A stretch of DNA of 43,551 nt, taken from NCBI RefSeq assembly GCF_009830105.1, contig NZ_WURB01000031.1, positions 1 to 43,551 of the forward strand, in the 5' to 3' direction. This DNA is from Microvirga makkahensis (GTDB taxonomy: Bacteria; Pseudomonadota; Alphaproteobacteria; Rhizobiales; Beijerinckiaceae). Made by a program: the position numbers and the translations under genes. The number at the start of each line of letters is the position of its first letter. Within the stretch, counting starts at the first letter, position 1. Below are positions 6,157 to 14,874 of the stretch, in pieces. Under the pieces are notes generated by a model. That model saw only the letters and a program-made list of their open reading frames with translations. It was not told the DNA's origin and made no database searches.

Positions 6157-8733
6157 CTACCCCAGCAGACGAGGAAAGGCATGGACGACAATCAGGCCGA
6201 TGAGGCCCTGGACTGTCGCGTACTGCCATAGAAGTTGGGTGTTGTCGTAGGTGGCCCGTCGCACACCATTCAGTCGGCCGGACAGAGAGCGCGCGATGGT
6301 ATAGAGCACCATGATGACCAGCACAGCGGCAAAGAAGCCCTGCCAAGCCGATATGGTGTAAACCACCGCGCCGTAGCCGCTCTCCGATGGGCGAAGGCCC
6401 GTGGAGAGCTGCCCGAAGATCTCGAGGGTCACGGCTCCCACGAAGACCGGGATCGCCAGGAGGGCGAGCAGACGCATCGGCCATGCGCTCCGCTCCGGCA
6501 CACGGGCAAGGGAGCGCCCGCCGATGAACATCGCGGCGCTACCGACAATGTAGAGTGCGGCTGATGCGGCAGGCCAGCCGAGCGACGGCAGCCCGCCTGC
6601 CTGCGGCCACATCTCGGGGTTCACGGTCCAGAGAAAGAAGTAGGAGAACAGGAGGCAGGCGAAGGTGGTCCCGGCCACCAGTTCGAGCACGATCATCGCC
6701 CAATAGGAATGGCTCATCGGGCCCGTGACATAGGTCGGGAGATGAAGGCCGCCGCCGATATCGACGGACGGAGAGCTTGGTCCCGGATCCGAATCCCACA
6801 TCCACCAGATCACCATGACGACGGCGAGGACACCGCATGTGAAAGCTGGAATATAGAGCTTGACTGTCAGGCCCAGGAAGAACACCGCCGTGAACACCGC
6901 CGCAAGGACGGTCGGCCAGCTCGGCCCCGGCATCTGCAGGACATATTGCGGCCGGGCATCAATGGGACTCGTAATGATGGTCTCGCGGCCACCCGTCGGA
7001 GCATTCGGCAGATAGTAGCGGCCCGCCTCCACGTCACGCGCCAGGTTGGGCTGATCCCACAACGGCTCGCGGCTGGTGACGATCGGAATGGAGCGGGTCT
7101 GGTAATTGCCGCTCGGCAGCCACTCCAAGGTTCCGGCATTCCATACGTTGCCAGCATCGCCCTGGAAGGGCCGGAAGTTTTTCGCGAGATCGATCAGGAA
7201 GATCAGCACGCCGACGGCAATCATGTAGGCGCCGATGGTCGCGATCAGGTTGATGGGCCCCCATCCCATCTCGGCAAGGTACGTATAGTTGCGCCGGGGC
7301 ATGCCCATCAGGCCCACGATATGCAAAGGGAAGAACGTCACGTTCACTCCGATGAACATAAACCAGAACGACCACTTGCCGAGCCGCTCGGACAAGGGCC
7401 GTGTTGAGGCAGTGGGCGCCCAATAGTAGAAGGCGGCGAAGATGGGAAACACCATGCCGCCGATGAGCACGTAATGCAGGTGAGCGACGATGAAGTGCGT
7501 ATCATGCGCCTGCCAGTCGAAGGGCACCATGGCGACCATGACGCCCGTGAGACCGCCGAGCGTAAAAATGAACAGGAATCCAAGGAGGAAGTAGGTCGGC
7601 GTGCGCATCTGCAACTTGCCTGACGCGATGGTGGAGATCCACGCGAAAACCTGGATGCCGCTTGGAATAGCGACCGCCATGCTGGCGGCCGAAAAGAAGC
7701 CAAGTGACGCCTGAGGCAAACCTGTGGTGAACATATGGTGCACCCACAGGCCGAAGCTCAAAAAACCCGTTCCGATGATGGCCAGCACCACAAGCCGATA
7801 GCCCGCGAGCGGCGTCTGCGCCATGGTGGGCACCATCATTGACACCATGCCGGCTGCGGGCAGGAAGATGACGTAGACCTCCGGATGACCGAAAAACCAG
7901 AACAGGTGCTGCCACAGGAGCGGGTCGCCGCCTCTCTCCGCGATGAAAAACGGCCAATGGAAAGCACGTTCGAGTTCGAGCAGAAGGGTTGCGAGGATCA
8001 CCGCCGGGAAGGCGAAGACAATCATCAGGGCGAAGATCAGCATGGCCCAGGAATAGACCGGTAGCTTGTCGAGGCTCTGCCCCGGTGCGCGCGTCTTCAA
8101 GACACCCACGATGATCTCGATAGCGCCCGCTATGGCGGAGATCTCAATGAAGCCAATGCCGAGAAGCCAGAAATCCGCATTGATCCCCGGTGAGTGCTGA
8201 TAGCTTGTCAGCGGGGGATACATGAACCAGCCGCCATTGGGCGCAAGGCCGAAGAACAGGCTGGTGAAAAACGCCGTTCCGCCAATGAAGTAGGCCCAAA
8301 ATGCATAAGCCGACAAGCGCGGGAAAGGCAGGTCCCGCGCGGCCTGCATGTTGGGCAGGAGGAAGACGCCGAATGCCTCCACCATGGGCACGGCGAAGAG
8401 AAACATCATGACGGTGCCGTGCATCGTGAAGAGCTGGTTGTACAGCTCATGCCCGACCAGGCGCATTTCCGGCTGTGCCAGCTGCGTGCGCATGATGGTG
8501 GCAAGAATTCCGGCCAGCACAAAGAACATCAGGGCAGCACCGACGTACCACAGGCCCACATAGGTGTTGTTGACCGCCGACAGGATGTGGATCCCTCTTG
8601 GGGCCCGCCAGATCCGCTTCAGCTCGTCGAGCTCATCTTCAGGCCGCGGCACCGGGCTGGGAAATTGAACCGGAGCAGCCTCCTTCTGCTCGCGGGTATC
8701 CGCCATTCCGCCTTCCCAGGTCGTATCGCTCAC
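6157..8733 (-). CDS. Cytochrome c oxidase subunit I+III fusion (caa3 type)
   Basis: An 858-residue fusion. Residues about 45-560 are heme-copper oxidase subunit I and residues about 650-858 are subunit III. In subunit I the heme and copper ligands are all present: H105 (FTMHGTVMM), H283 and Y287 of HPEVY with E285, H332-H333 (VHHMF), and H418 and H420 (VAHLHYV). K373 (SGKLQMRTPT) is the K-channel lysine, so this is an A-type proton pump. Subunit III has the usual YWAMIVLELVAG and FLWTVNPEMWP segments. The first start is a GTG overlapping the subunit II stop (GTGA); an ATG nine codons later has a strong GGAAGGCGG site and may be used instead. Confidence 0.95.
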   Translation of the reverse strand: MSDTTWEGGMADTREQKEAAPVQFPSPVPRPEDELDELKRIWRAPRGIHILSAVNNTYVGLWYVGAALMFFVLAGILATIMRTQLAQPEMRLVGHELYNQLFTMHGTVMMFLFAVPMVEAFGVFLLPNMQAARDLPFPRLSAYAFWAYFIGGTAFFTSLFFGLAPNGGWFMYPPLTSYQHSPGINADFWLLGIGFIEISAIAGAIEIIVGVLKTRAPGQSLDKLPVYSWAMLIFALMIVFAFPAVILATLLLELERAFHWPFFIAERGGDPLLWQHLFWFFGHPEVYVIFLPAAGMVSMMVPTMAQTPLAGYRLVVLAIIGTGFLSFGLWVHHMFTTGLPQASLGFFSAASMAVAIPSGIQVFAWISTIASGKLQMRTPTYFLLGFLFIFTLGGLTGVMVAMVPFDWQAHDTHFIVAHLHYVLIGGMVFPIFAAFYYWAPTASTRPLSERLGKWSFWFMFIGVNVTFFPLHIVGLMGMPRRNYTYLAEMGWGPINLIATIGAYMIAVGVLIFLIDLAKNFRPFQGDAGNVWNAGTLEWLPSGNYQTRSIPIVTSREPLWDQPNLARDVEAGRYYLPNAPTGGRETIITSPIDARPQYVLQMPGPSWPTVLAAVFTAVFFLGLTVKLYIPAFTCGVLAVVMVIWWMWDSDPGPSSPSVDIGGGLHLPTYVTGPMSHSYWAMIVLELVAGTTFACLLFSYFFLWTVNPEMWPQAGGLPSLGWPAASAALYIVGSAAMFIGGRSLARVPERSAWPMRLLALLAIPVFVGAVTLEIFGQLSTGLRPSESGYGAVVYTISAWQGFFAAVLVIMVLYTIARSLSGRLNGVRRATYDNTQLLWQYATVQGLIGLIVVHAFPRLLG

Positions 8734-9716
8734 TTGAGGCTCTCCAGATAGGCCGCGATGGCGCGAAGCTCCTCGCCCCGCAGGTTGCCGAACGAGGGCA
8801 TGAGGTTGCCGGGCTTCAGGTGCTGCGATGACGAGATCCAGCCGGCGAGCGTGCCCACGTTGGTTGGATACGTTCCTGCGGCGATGGACAGACGGCTGCC
8901 GACATGGGTCAGATCAGGTCCCAATATTCCGTTTGCGGGCGTACCACGCACCACATGACAGGCCCCGCAGCCGTTCTGCAGGAACAGCTCCTTGCCCTGG
9001 ATGAGCTGCGTAACCATTGGCTCGGCGGCAGGCTGGACCTGAGCAGCGTACCATGCTTCGAAGTCATTCGGCTCCATGGCCACAACGTAGAAGGCCATGA
9101 GCGCATGCTGGTCGCCGCAGTATTCGGCACATTGCCCCCGATAGATGCCAGGGCGATCTGCCGCGAAGCGATAGACGTTCGTGCGCCCAGGGATCATATC
9201 GAGCTTGCCCGCCAGGCTCGGCACCCAGAAACTGTGGATCACGTCCTCGGCTTTCAGCACGAACTCGATCGGCTGGCCGGTTGGGATCCTGATTTCGTTG
9301 GCACTCACCAAGCGCTGCGTGCCTTGTGCGTCCAAGTAATGAACCCGCCACCACCACATCTCGCCGACCACCTCGATGCGGAGCGCAGGCGATCCAGGCC
9401 TTACGAGATGCCGGGCAACCGTGAAGCCATAAACAAGAAGCGCTGTGAGAGTGATGACCGGAAAGACGATCCCGAGCCAGATGATGAAGCGCCTGTTCGT
9501 CATCCATTGTCGCCGTTCGGGCGCAACGAACATCGCGATGGCCGTCAGCACAATCACCAGGAGGAAGATGAGCCCTCCTCCGATGAACAGGACCCAGCTC
9601 AGTGTTTCGACTCTGTCGGCGTGGGGACCGCCGGGATGAAATGCGGATTGCTGCGTGTTGCAGCCGCTCAAGAGCGACAGGACGATGAGGACAAGGGTCA
9701 CGCGAAATACCATCAT
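8730..9716 (-). CDS. Cytochrome c oxidase subunit II with fused cytochrome c domain (caa3 type)
   Basis: A 328-residue lipoprotein. The leader ends in LLSGC (lipidated C19) and two membrane helices follow (about 40-64 and 77-100). The cupredoxin domain carries the complete CuA site: H161, C196, E198, C200, H204 and M207 (GQCAEYCGDQHALM). The C-terminal cytochrome c domain has the heme site CGACH (C250, C253, H254) and a likely axial Met in LMPSFGNL. This accepts electrons from cytochrome c and passes them to subunit I. The ATG at 9716 (or 9713) follows the preceding stop by four bases; a longer reading lacks a signal. The next gene overlaps its stop. Confidence 0.95.
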   Translation of the reverse strand: MMVFRVTLVLIVLSLLSGCNTQQSAFHPGGPHADRVETLSWVLFIGGGLIFLLVIVLTAIAMFVAPERRQWMTNRRFIIWLGIVFPVITLTALLVYGFTVARHLVRPGSPALRIEVVGEMWWWRVHYLDAQGTQRLVSANEIRIPTGQPIEFVLKAEDVIHSFWVPSLAGKLDMIPGRTNVYRFAADRPGIYRGQCAEYCGDQHALMAFYVVAMEPNDFEAWYAAQVQPAAEPMVTQLIQGKELFLQNGCGACHVVRGTPANGILGPDLTHVGSRLSIAAGTYPTNVGTLAGWISSSQHLKPGNLMPSFGNLRGEELRAIAAYLESLK

Positions 9717-9720
9717 GCGC

Positions 9721-10128
9721 TCACCGCAGGGTATAGAGATAGGCCGCCACATGGCGTGCCTCATCTTCGGTGAGCGGCAGGGAAGGCATGCCGGTATTGG
9801 GAGCGATGGAGGGCGCATCCTTCACCCAGCGCGTGAGGATAGCCGGATGGTTCGGGGCTATTCCGCCCACGAGCTGGCGGTGACCGAACTTCTCGAGAGA
9901 CGGGCCAACGATTCCATGTGCGCCTGCAATACCCGGAATGATGTGGCAAACGCCGCATTCGACGGCGTCTATGATGGCCCTGCCCCTCTCTGGATTGCCT
10001 CCGACCACACGCTGCTCGGCCGGAACTTCGCTTTCGTTGCACGCTCCGACAGCGAGCAAGAATATTGCAGCGGCGCACTTCCAGATGCCCATTCTGCCGA
10101 TGCTCAGTGAGAGGTGCTGCATCTCCAT
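9721..10128 (-). CDS. Monoheme c-type cytochrome, probable lipoprotein
   Basis: A small cytochrome c of up to 135 residues. The leader AAAIFLLAVGAC looks like a lipobox, and the heme site is CGVCH. A distal Met is offered by NTGMPSLPLTEDEARHVAAY, a typical class I cytochrome ending. The ATG at 10128 gives the reading shown; an internal ATG at 10092 (MGIWK) gives a more usual leader length and may be the true start. It lies between the diheme cytochrome and oxidase subunit II, so it is a good candidate for the carrier that hands electrons to the CuA subunit. Confidence 0.85.
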   Translation of the reverse strand: MEMQHLSLSIGRMGIWKCAAAIFLLAVGACNESEVPAEQRVVGGNPERGRAIIDAVECGVCHIIPGIAGAHGIVGPSLEKFGHRQLVGGIAPNHPAILTRWVKDAPSIAPNTGMPSLPLTEDEARHVAAYLYTLR

Positions 10129-10143
10129 ACTTCGCTGCAGTCC

Positions 10144-11028
10144 CTATCGTGAGCGGTTGATCTGGTCATCGGTAGAGGCGTTCCCCATACCTGGACCGGC
10201 TTGTCCCTCCGGCAAGTACGGCGGCTTGACATTTTGCAGCCCTCGTGTCGACGAAGTTGCGTTCGGAGGCAGAGGAGCAAGCTGTCCCTGCCAAACCTGC
10301 GGATTCTGCCTGGGTCCGGCAGGCCGCTGCTCTCCTTGCGGGCTATATCCCGGCTGGATCGATGCGAAATAGAGCGACACGGCGCGAATCTGCTCGTCCG
10401 TCATCGCCTTGGAGATGAGTTCCATGACGTTCATGGGATCGCCGTCGCGCCGCCCCTCCTTCCAGAGGCGGAGCTGGAGTTCGGTGTAGGGGGCATACTG
10501 GCCCGCGAGCGCCGGATAGATCATCTGTCCGCCGCGCCCGTTCGCGCCGTGGCACCCGGCGCATGGTGGAACGCCCTGCTCGGGGATGCCGACCGCCGAG
10601 ATCGCTCCGCCTGTCTGCAAGGTTCGCACATCCACCTCCGCTTGAGGCAGGGCGGGCGCATTCTCAATGGAAGCGTAGTAGGCCGCCACAGCCTGCATGT
10701 CCTGGTCCGACAGGCTCCTGGCGATTGGGCTCATGATCTCGTTGGGGCGCAGACCCGAGGCATAATCCTGGAGCGTCTTGTAGAGATACCAGCCGCTCTG
10801 CGGAACAAGGCGCGGGAAGGCTCCGCTCGAGTTGCCGGCGCCCTCCAGTCCATGACATTGGATGCACGGGACGTTCTGCCGATCGCGCAACCCACCCAAG
10901 GCGATTTCTTGGCCGCGGATGATGTCGGGCGCTCCCGAAGGTCCTGCAGGAGGAGTCTGGCTCTGCGAGAAGACCGGCGTGGCGGCAAGAATCGCGATGC
11001 CGAGCGCGAGAGGTATCGCCCGGGTCAT
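10144..11028 (-). CDS. Diheme c-type cytochrome
   Basis: A 294-residue exported protein with a signal peptide (MTRAIPLALGIAILAATPVF then S) and two cytochrome c4-like domains. Heme sites are CIQCH (C55, C58, H59) and CAGCH (C156, C159, H160); possible axial Met residues follow in NEIMSPIA and DGDPMNVMEL. A proline- and glutamine-rich tail of about 70 residues (from about 225) is unusual and may be a flexible tether. The start at 11028 overlaps the GMC stop (ATGA), so the two are translationally coupled, and it likely takes electrons from the flavoprotein. It is paralogous to the cytochrome at 13970-14764. Confidence 0.9.
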   Translation of the reverse strand: MTRAIPLALGIAILAATPVFSQSQTPPAGPSGAPDIIRGQEIALGGLRDRQNVPCIQCHGLEGAGNSSGAFPRLVPQSGWYLYKTLQDYASGLRPNEIMSPIARSLSDQDMQAVAAYYASIENAPALPQAEVDVRTLQTGGAISAVGIPEQGVPPCAGCHGANGRGGQMIYPALAGQYAPYTELQLRLWKEGRRDGDPMNVMELISKAMTDEQIRAVSLYFASIQPGYSPQGEQRPAGPRQNPQVWQGQLAPLPPNATSSTRGLQNVKPPYLPEGQAGPGMGNASTDDQINRSR

Positions 11029-12794
11029 GCCTGCACCAATGGTCTTGGATTGTTCAGGTACTGCTTGATCATGGCGTCGGCCGCCCAATAGGTGAGCGCG
11101 GCGACTGTGGCTGTCGGATTGTAGCCCGCGTTCTGCGGGAACACGCTGGCGCCCATGACCCAGAGATTATGGGCGTCCCAAGATTGAAGATAACGGTTCA
11201 CGACGCTGGTTTTCGGATCGGTGCCCATGATGGTTCCGCCCGAGTTGTGGGTGGTCTGGTAGGGCACGATGGAATAGTGGTCGTCGAGCCAGCCGACGGA
11301 GATCCGGTTTCCGCCCATTGCCTTTGCGATCTCCACCACCTTTCCGGTGATGTGCCGGGCCATCAGTCTGTCGTTATGCGGAAAATCGAAGGTGAGCATG
11401 CCGAGCGGCTGTCCAAATGCGTCCGTGTAGGTGCGGTCGAGGCCGATGTAGTTGTTCGGGTGCGGAACCGATGAGCCGTGAAAGCTGATGCTGACGGTGC
11501 TGTTGTAGTGCCGAGCCACCGCGCGCTTCCACTCAAGTCCCCAGCGGGGTGTACCCTCGGGAACCGGGTGATGATAGATCGGCCGGCCCGAGGTCTGATA
11601 GGCCGCCACATAGCCGCCACCGATGAAGCCGAGTCCAGAGTGATCAAAGCTGCCGTTGTTGAACTCGTCGATGGCCGTGCCCAAGGCGCCCGCACCCATG
11701 AACGGGTTGATGCGCTTATCGCCCTCATAGAACACGTTGACGCCGGTCATGGTCTGATAGGTGTAGTTGCGCCCGACCGTGCCGATCCGGGTTTCCGGGT
11801 TGTAAGGCTCGCCGATCCCGGATTGCAGCATGAGAATCGGGTTGTGGTGTGCGAAGGCGCAAAGCACCACCATGTTCGCGGGCTGGAAGACCTCACGCCC
11901 CTGCGCATCGATGTAGGTGACGCCGGTCGCCACCTTCGCCTGCCGGTTATATTCGACACGGGTGACATAAGCCCGGGTGCGCAGCTCGAAGTTCTTGTTG
12001 GCCATCGCCGAGGGCAGGATGCAGACCTGAGGGCTCGCCTTGGCAAAATGCTCGCAGCCGAACCTTTCGCAGAAGCCGCAATACATGCACGGCTTGAGCT
12101 CGGCACCATACGGGTTCGTATAAGGCCGGGTCACATTGGCCGAGGGCACCGGAAACGGCTTGTAGCCCAGTGAAGCAGCCGCCTGGCCGAACAGGTGGCC
12201 CGAATGGCTCTTCTTCATGGGCGGGTTCGGGTAGGGCTCGCTGCGCGGTCCCTCGAAGGGATTGCCGCCCTCCTGAATCTGCCCCTTGAGATTGCCTGTA
12301 GCTCCGCCGATGCCGAGCACCTTATCGGCGAAGGTATAGAAGGGCTCAAGCTCGTCGTAGGTGACACCCCAATCCTGAATGGTCACCTCTGGACCCAGGT
12401 GACTCTGCCCGTACTTCTCATTCACCCAGCTTCTCAGCCTGAACCATTCCGGCTGAAAGCGCCAATACTGACCGTTCCAGTGGACCGCCCCGCCACCAAC
12501 ACCCTCGCCCGGCAGGAAGGAACCGAGCTGGCGCATCGGCAGCGCCTGCTGGCCGACGAAGTTGCGGAACGTGAGCGTCTGGATGCTTGGATCCTGCATG
12601 AGCGCGTAGCGGACATCGTACTTCAGCTCATCGTGCATGGTGGGCGACTGGAAGTCGGGCACGGTATCGCGCATCTGCCCGCGTTCGAGGGCAACGACGG
12701 TGTATCCCGCCTCAGCAAGCTCCCTGCCCAAGATCGCGGCGGTGAGCCCCCCTCCGACGAGAGCGACATCGACCGGCCTCATGCGAACCGCCAT
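11025..12794 (-). CDS. GMC-family FAD-dependent dehydrogenase, large subunit
   Basis: A 589-residue flavoprotein of the GMC family, close to the catalytic subunit of membrane gluconate/sorbitol/alcohol dehydrogenases. The FAD motif is ALVGGGLTAAILGRELAEAG near residue 11. The C-terminal catalytic region has a His in YQTTHNSGGTIMG and an Asn in NAGYNPTATVAAL. A Cys cluster C236-x2-C239-x2-C242-x4-C247 (CMYCGFCERFGC) suggests an iron-sulfur centre, as known in some FAD glucose dehydrogenases. It lacks its own signal peptide, so it is presumably exported with the Tat-signal small subunit encoded just upstream. GGGAGGG precedes the ATG. The substrate is unknown. Confidence 0.9.
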   Translation of the reverse strand: MAVRMRPVDVALVGGGLTAAILGRELAEAGYTVVALERGQMRDTVPDFQSPTMHDELKYDVRYALMQDPSIQTLTFRNFVGQQALPMRQLGSFLPGEGVGGGAVHWNGQYWRFQPEWFRLRSWVNEKYGQSHLGPEVTIQDWGVTYDELEPFYTFADKVLGIGGATGNLKGQIQEGGNPFEGPRSEPYPNPPMKKSHSGHLFGQAAASLGYKPFPVPSANVTRPYTNPYGAELKPCMYCGFCERFGCEHFAKASPQVCILPSAMANKNFELRTRAYVTRVEYNRQAKVATGVTYIDAQGREVFQPANMVVLCAFAHHNPILMLQSGIGEPYNPETRIGTVGRNYTYQTMTGVNVFYEGDKRINPFMGAGALGTAIDEFNNGSFDHSGLGFIGGGYVAAYQTSGRPIYHHPVPEGTPRWGLEWKRAVARHYNSTVSISFHGSSVPHPNNYIGLDRTYTDAFGQPLGMLTFDFPHNDRLMARHITGKVVEIAKAMGGNRISVGWLDDHYSIVPYQTTHNSGGTIMGTDPKTSVVNRYLQSWDAHNLWVMGASVFPQNAGYNPTATVAALTYWAADAMIKQYLNNPRPLVQA

Positions 12795-12806
12795 TGACGC
12801 CCTCCC

Positions 12807-13604
12807 CTACTGGTTATGATTGTGACTGTGGCCCGCGATGTGGGCCTGCCGTGCGGCCGAGTTCGCAAAACTGATCGGCGGGCGCGTGTAGGGCAGATCG
12901 TAGAGCTCGACGAGATCGACGTACTGCGCGTAAGCGCCCGGGAAGCCGATCATGCGCCAACTCACCATGTCCCGGTTACCGCCATAGGCGGGATCGGCCA
13001 GGAAGCCCTCGACCGTGTTGGCGAGCAGCGTTTCGAAGAAGACCGGCGCAGGGAGCGAGGGAAGCTGTATCTGGGCGCTCTCAAGACCTTTGAGTACCTC
13101 GTCCATGACGGTCTCGCCCAGGTCCCAGAACTCGCGGCCGTTGTAGGCTTGGCGGCAATGCTGACGGGTCTCTTCAATGCCGATGCGGTAGAGTTCGGCC
13201 GGCGTGTGCCGAAGCTGGTAGCCCTGCTGAGGCGGGGCGTCGGGAACCCAGGGACCCTTCAGGTACATCTTGGCGCCGGAACCGTAGGCCCCGGCAAGCT
13301 GACGGTCGATGAAGTACAGCACGCCCGCCCACGCAGCGCCGGGCCATTCCGGATCGGCGGGAATCAACCTCTCGACCGCCGCCTCGACGAACCGTGCCTC
13401 TTGATCGTTGAAGAAGAACAGAGCGTCTGTCTGCGGCTGAGTGGAAACCGGCGGAGTTGCCCCTTGCGCCGGTTGCGCAGGCGCTGGTGCGTGAACCTGG
13501 GCGATCTGCTGGGGTGCGGAACCGGCCGAGCTGGGAACAGCAGCGGCTGCGCCGGCAGCCCCAACCACCTTCAGGAGATTGCGGCGTGATATGGCATCGT
13601 TCAT
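12807..13604 (-). CDS. Gluconate 2-dehydrogenase subunit 3 family protein (Tat signal)
   Basis: A 265-residue small subunit of the PF13618 family, which partners GMC flavoproteins. The N-terminus MNDAISRRNLLKVVGAAGAA is a twin-arginine signal, followed by an Ala/Pro/Gln-rich linker and then the domain starting LFFFNDQEARFVEAAVERLI. The role is to escort the folded flavoprotein across the membrane and stabilise it. The start at 13604 overlaps the preceding stop (ATGA), and the GMC gene follows after 12 bases. At 265 residues it is somewhat longer than the common 200-250, owing to the linker. Confidence 0.9.
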   Translation of the reverse strand: MNDAISRRNLLKVVGAAGAAAAVPSSAGSAPQQIAQVHAPAPAQPAQGATPPVSTQPQTDALFFFNDQEARFVEAAVERLIPADPEWPGAAWAGVLYFIDRQLAGAYGSGAKMYLKGPWVPDAPPQQGYQLRHTPAELYRIGIEETRQHCRQAYNGREFWDLGETVMDEVLKGLESAQIQLPSLPAPVFFETLLANTVEGFLADPAYGGNRDMVSWRMIGFPGAYAQYVDLVELYDLPYTRPPISFANSAARQAHIAGHSHNHNQ

Positions 13605-13966
13605 TGGGGTCTCTGTTCCTGCCGGAGGACAATCTGAAGGCAGCCCTGGTGAGCCGGCGTGTCCTTGTAGGAATCGCACAGGGACGCACTGGGCAGCGGG
13701 GGCGTATTGATCTCGCTGGGTGGGCCTGACGAGGGTTGCGTCGGTCCACTATGACCGGTGGTAGAGGTCTCTGTCGTGCCCGCGCCCACGTGCGCAACCT
13801 GCCCCTTCTGCCGAGCCTCCCCCTCTTGGACTTGGGATCGGCTATCCGACTGAGCGGGATTGGTGCTCGAGTCAGTACCTTGAGCGAAGGCCATTGGGGC
13901 CATGGCCCCATTGGTCAGCAGCAGGCCTACGCTCAGGGCGCGAATAATTCGACGTGCACACATCAT
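13601..13966 (-). CDS. Small secreted protein of unknown function in the dehydrogenase-oxidase operon
   Basis: A 121-residue protein that I do not recognise. It has a signal peptide (IIRALSVGLLLTNGAMAPMA, cleavage near FAQ), a low-complexity Ser/Thr/Gln/Gly stretch, and a short C-terminal motif with two cysteines, CDSYKDTPAHQGC. The ATG at 13966 is preferred because GAGG stands six bases upstream; GTG and ATG codons flank it. It starts four bases after the diheme cytochrome stop, and its own stop overlaps the subunit 3 start, so it is a real member of the operon. Periplasmic partner or assembly factor is a guess. Confidence 0.65.
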   Translation of the reverse strand: MMCARRIIRALSVGLLLTNGAMAPMAFAQGTDSSTNPAQSDSRSQVQEGEARQKGQVAHVGAGTTETSTTGHSGPTQPSSGPPSEINTPPLPSASLCDSYKDTPAHQGCLQIVLRQEQRPQ

Positions 13967-13969
13967 CAC

Positions 13970-14764
13970 TCACCTCGCATTGGGGCGCTGGACCGCACCC
14001 GGTGGGGAGGGAACCATGGGGCTCGCAGCCTGAAGCCGTTCGGGGGTGACCGTCTGTGGGCGGATCGAAGCGTAATAGATCGAAACAGCACGGATATCCT
14101 CGTCCGTCATGCGCTTGGCGATGTCCTCCATGGCGACAGCACTGAGGCGGTCACTTTTGCGCGTTCCCCCTTTCCAGGCATTGAGCTGCGCCTCCATGTA
14201 CATTGCGTACTGGCCTGCAAGGTACGGATAGGTCGGTGGCAAACCTGCTCCCGCGGGACCGTGGCAGTTGATACAGCCCTGGATGCCACGCTCGGAACTC
14301 CCAATAGCCGCAAGAGCTCCGCCGTGCTGCAGGAGCCTTGGATCAGCCGCTTCCGGCGAAACGAAGGGAGCCTGCTCCTGCGCTGCGTAATACGCTGAGA
14401 CATCACGGATCTGTTGTTCAGAGAGACTCTGCGCGATGGGCGTCATGATCGGGTTCTGCCGAGCGCCGGAGGCATAATCCTTCATGGAATCATAGAGGTA
14501 CTTGTAGACCTGCCCGCTCAGGCGCGGGAAAGCTGCCGCAGCATCGCCTTCGCCGTCCATACCATGGCACTGAAAGCACGCGCCGCTCGGCCCAACGCCG
14601 GCTGCGGCCACCACGATTGCCCGGCCGCGTTCGACATCGGTTCCGCTCGGATGAACGACGGCAGGATCTGGCACCTGCCCATCTTGGGCATACCCAATTG
14701 CAAGCAGAAGCATCCCCGTTGCGGGCGCAAGAGCAAAGCGAATGAGGAAGCGGGGCATGAGCAT
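13970..14764 (-). CDS. Diheme c-type cytochrome, first gene of the operon
   Basis: A 264-residue exported cytochrome with two cytochrome c4-like domains. Heme sites are CFQCH (C63, C66, H67) and CINCH (C164, C167, H168). Candidate axial Met residues lie in QNPIMTPIA and SAVAMEDIA. The signal sequence runs LIRFALAPATGMLLLAIGYA. The ATG at 14764 has AGGAG four bases away, and a second ATG at 14758 is possible. It resembles the diheme cytochrome at 10144-11028 throughout (KDYASGARQNPIM against QDYASGLRPNEIM), so one arose by duplication. Its position at the head of the operon suggests high expression. Confidence 0.9.
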   Translation of the reverse strand: MLMPRFLIRFALAPATGMLLLAIGYAQDGQVPDPAVVHPSGTDVERGRAIVVAAAGVGPSGACFQCHGMDGEGDAAAAFPRLSGQVYKYLYDSMKDYASGARQNPIMTPIAQSLSEQQIRDVSAYYAAQEQAPFVSPEAADPRLLQHGGALAAIGSSERGIQGCINCHGPAGAGLPPTYPYLAGQYAMYMEAQLNAWKGGTRKSDRLSAVAMEDIAKRMTDEDIRAVSIYYASIRPQTVTPERLQAASPMVPSPPGAVQRPNAR

Positions 14765-14874
14765 GCCGCTCCTGGATGTTAGGTTGTTCCTGGCCCTTGG
14801 AGACAAACGTTGCCACCGCCAAGTTGTTCCGTCGCTTCGCGCCTTGGATAGATGCTAGCTCCCGACCTCAGATC

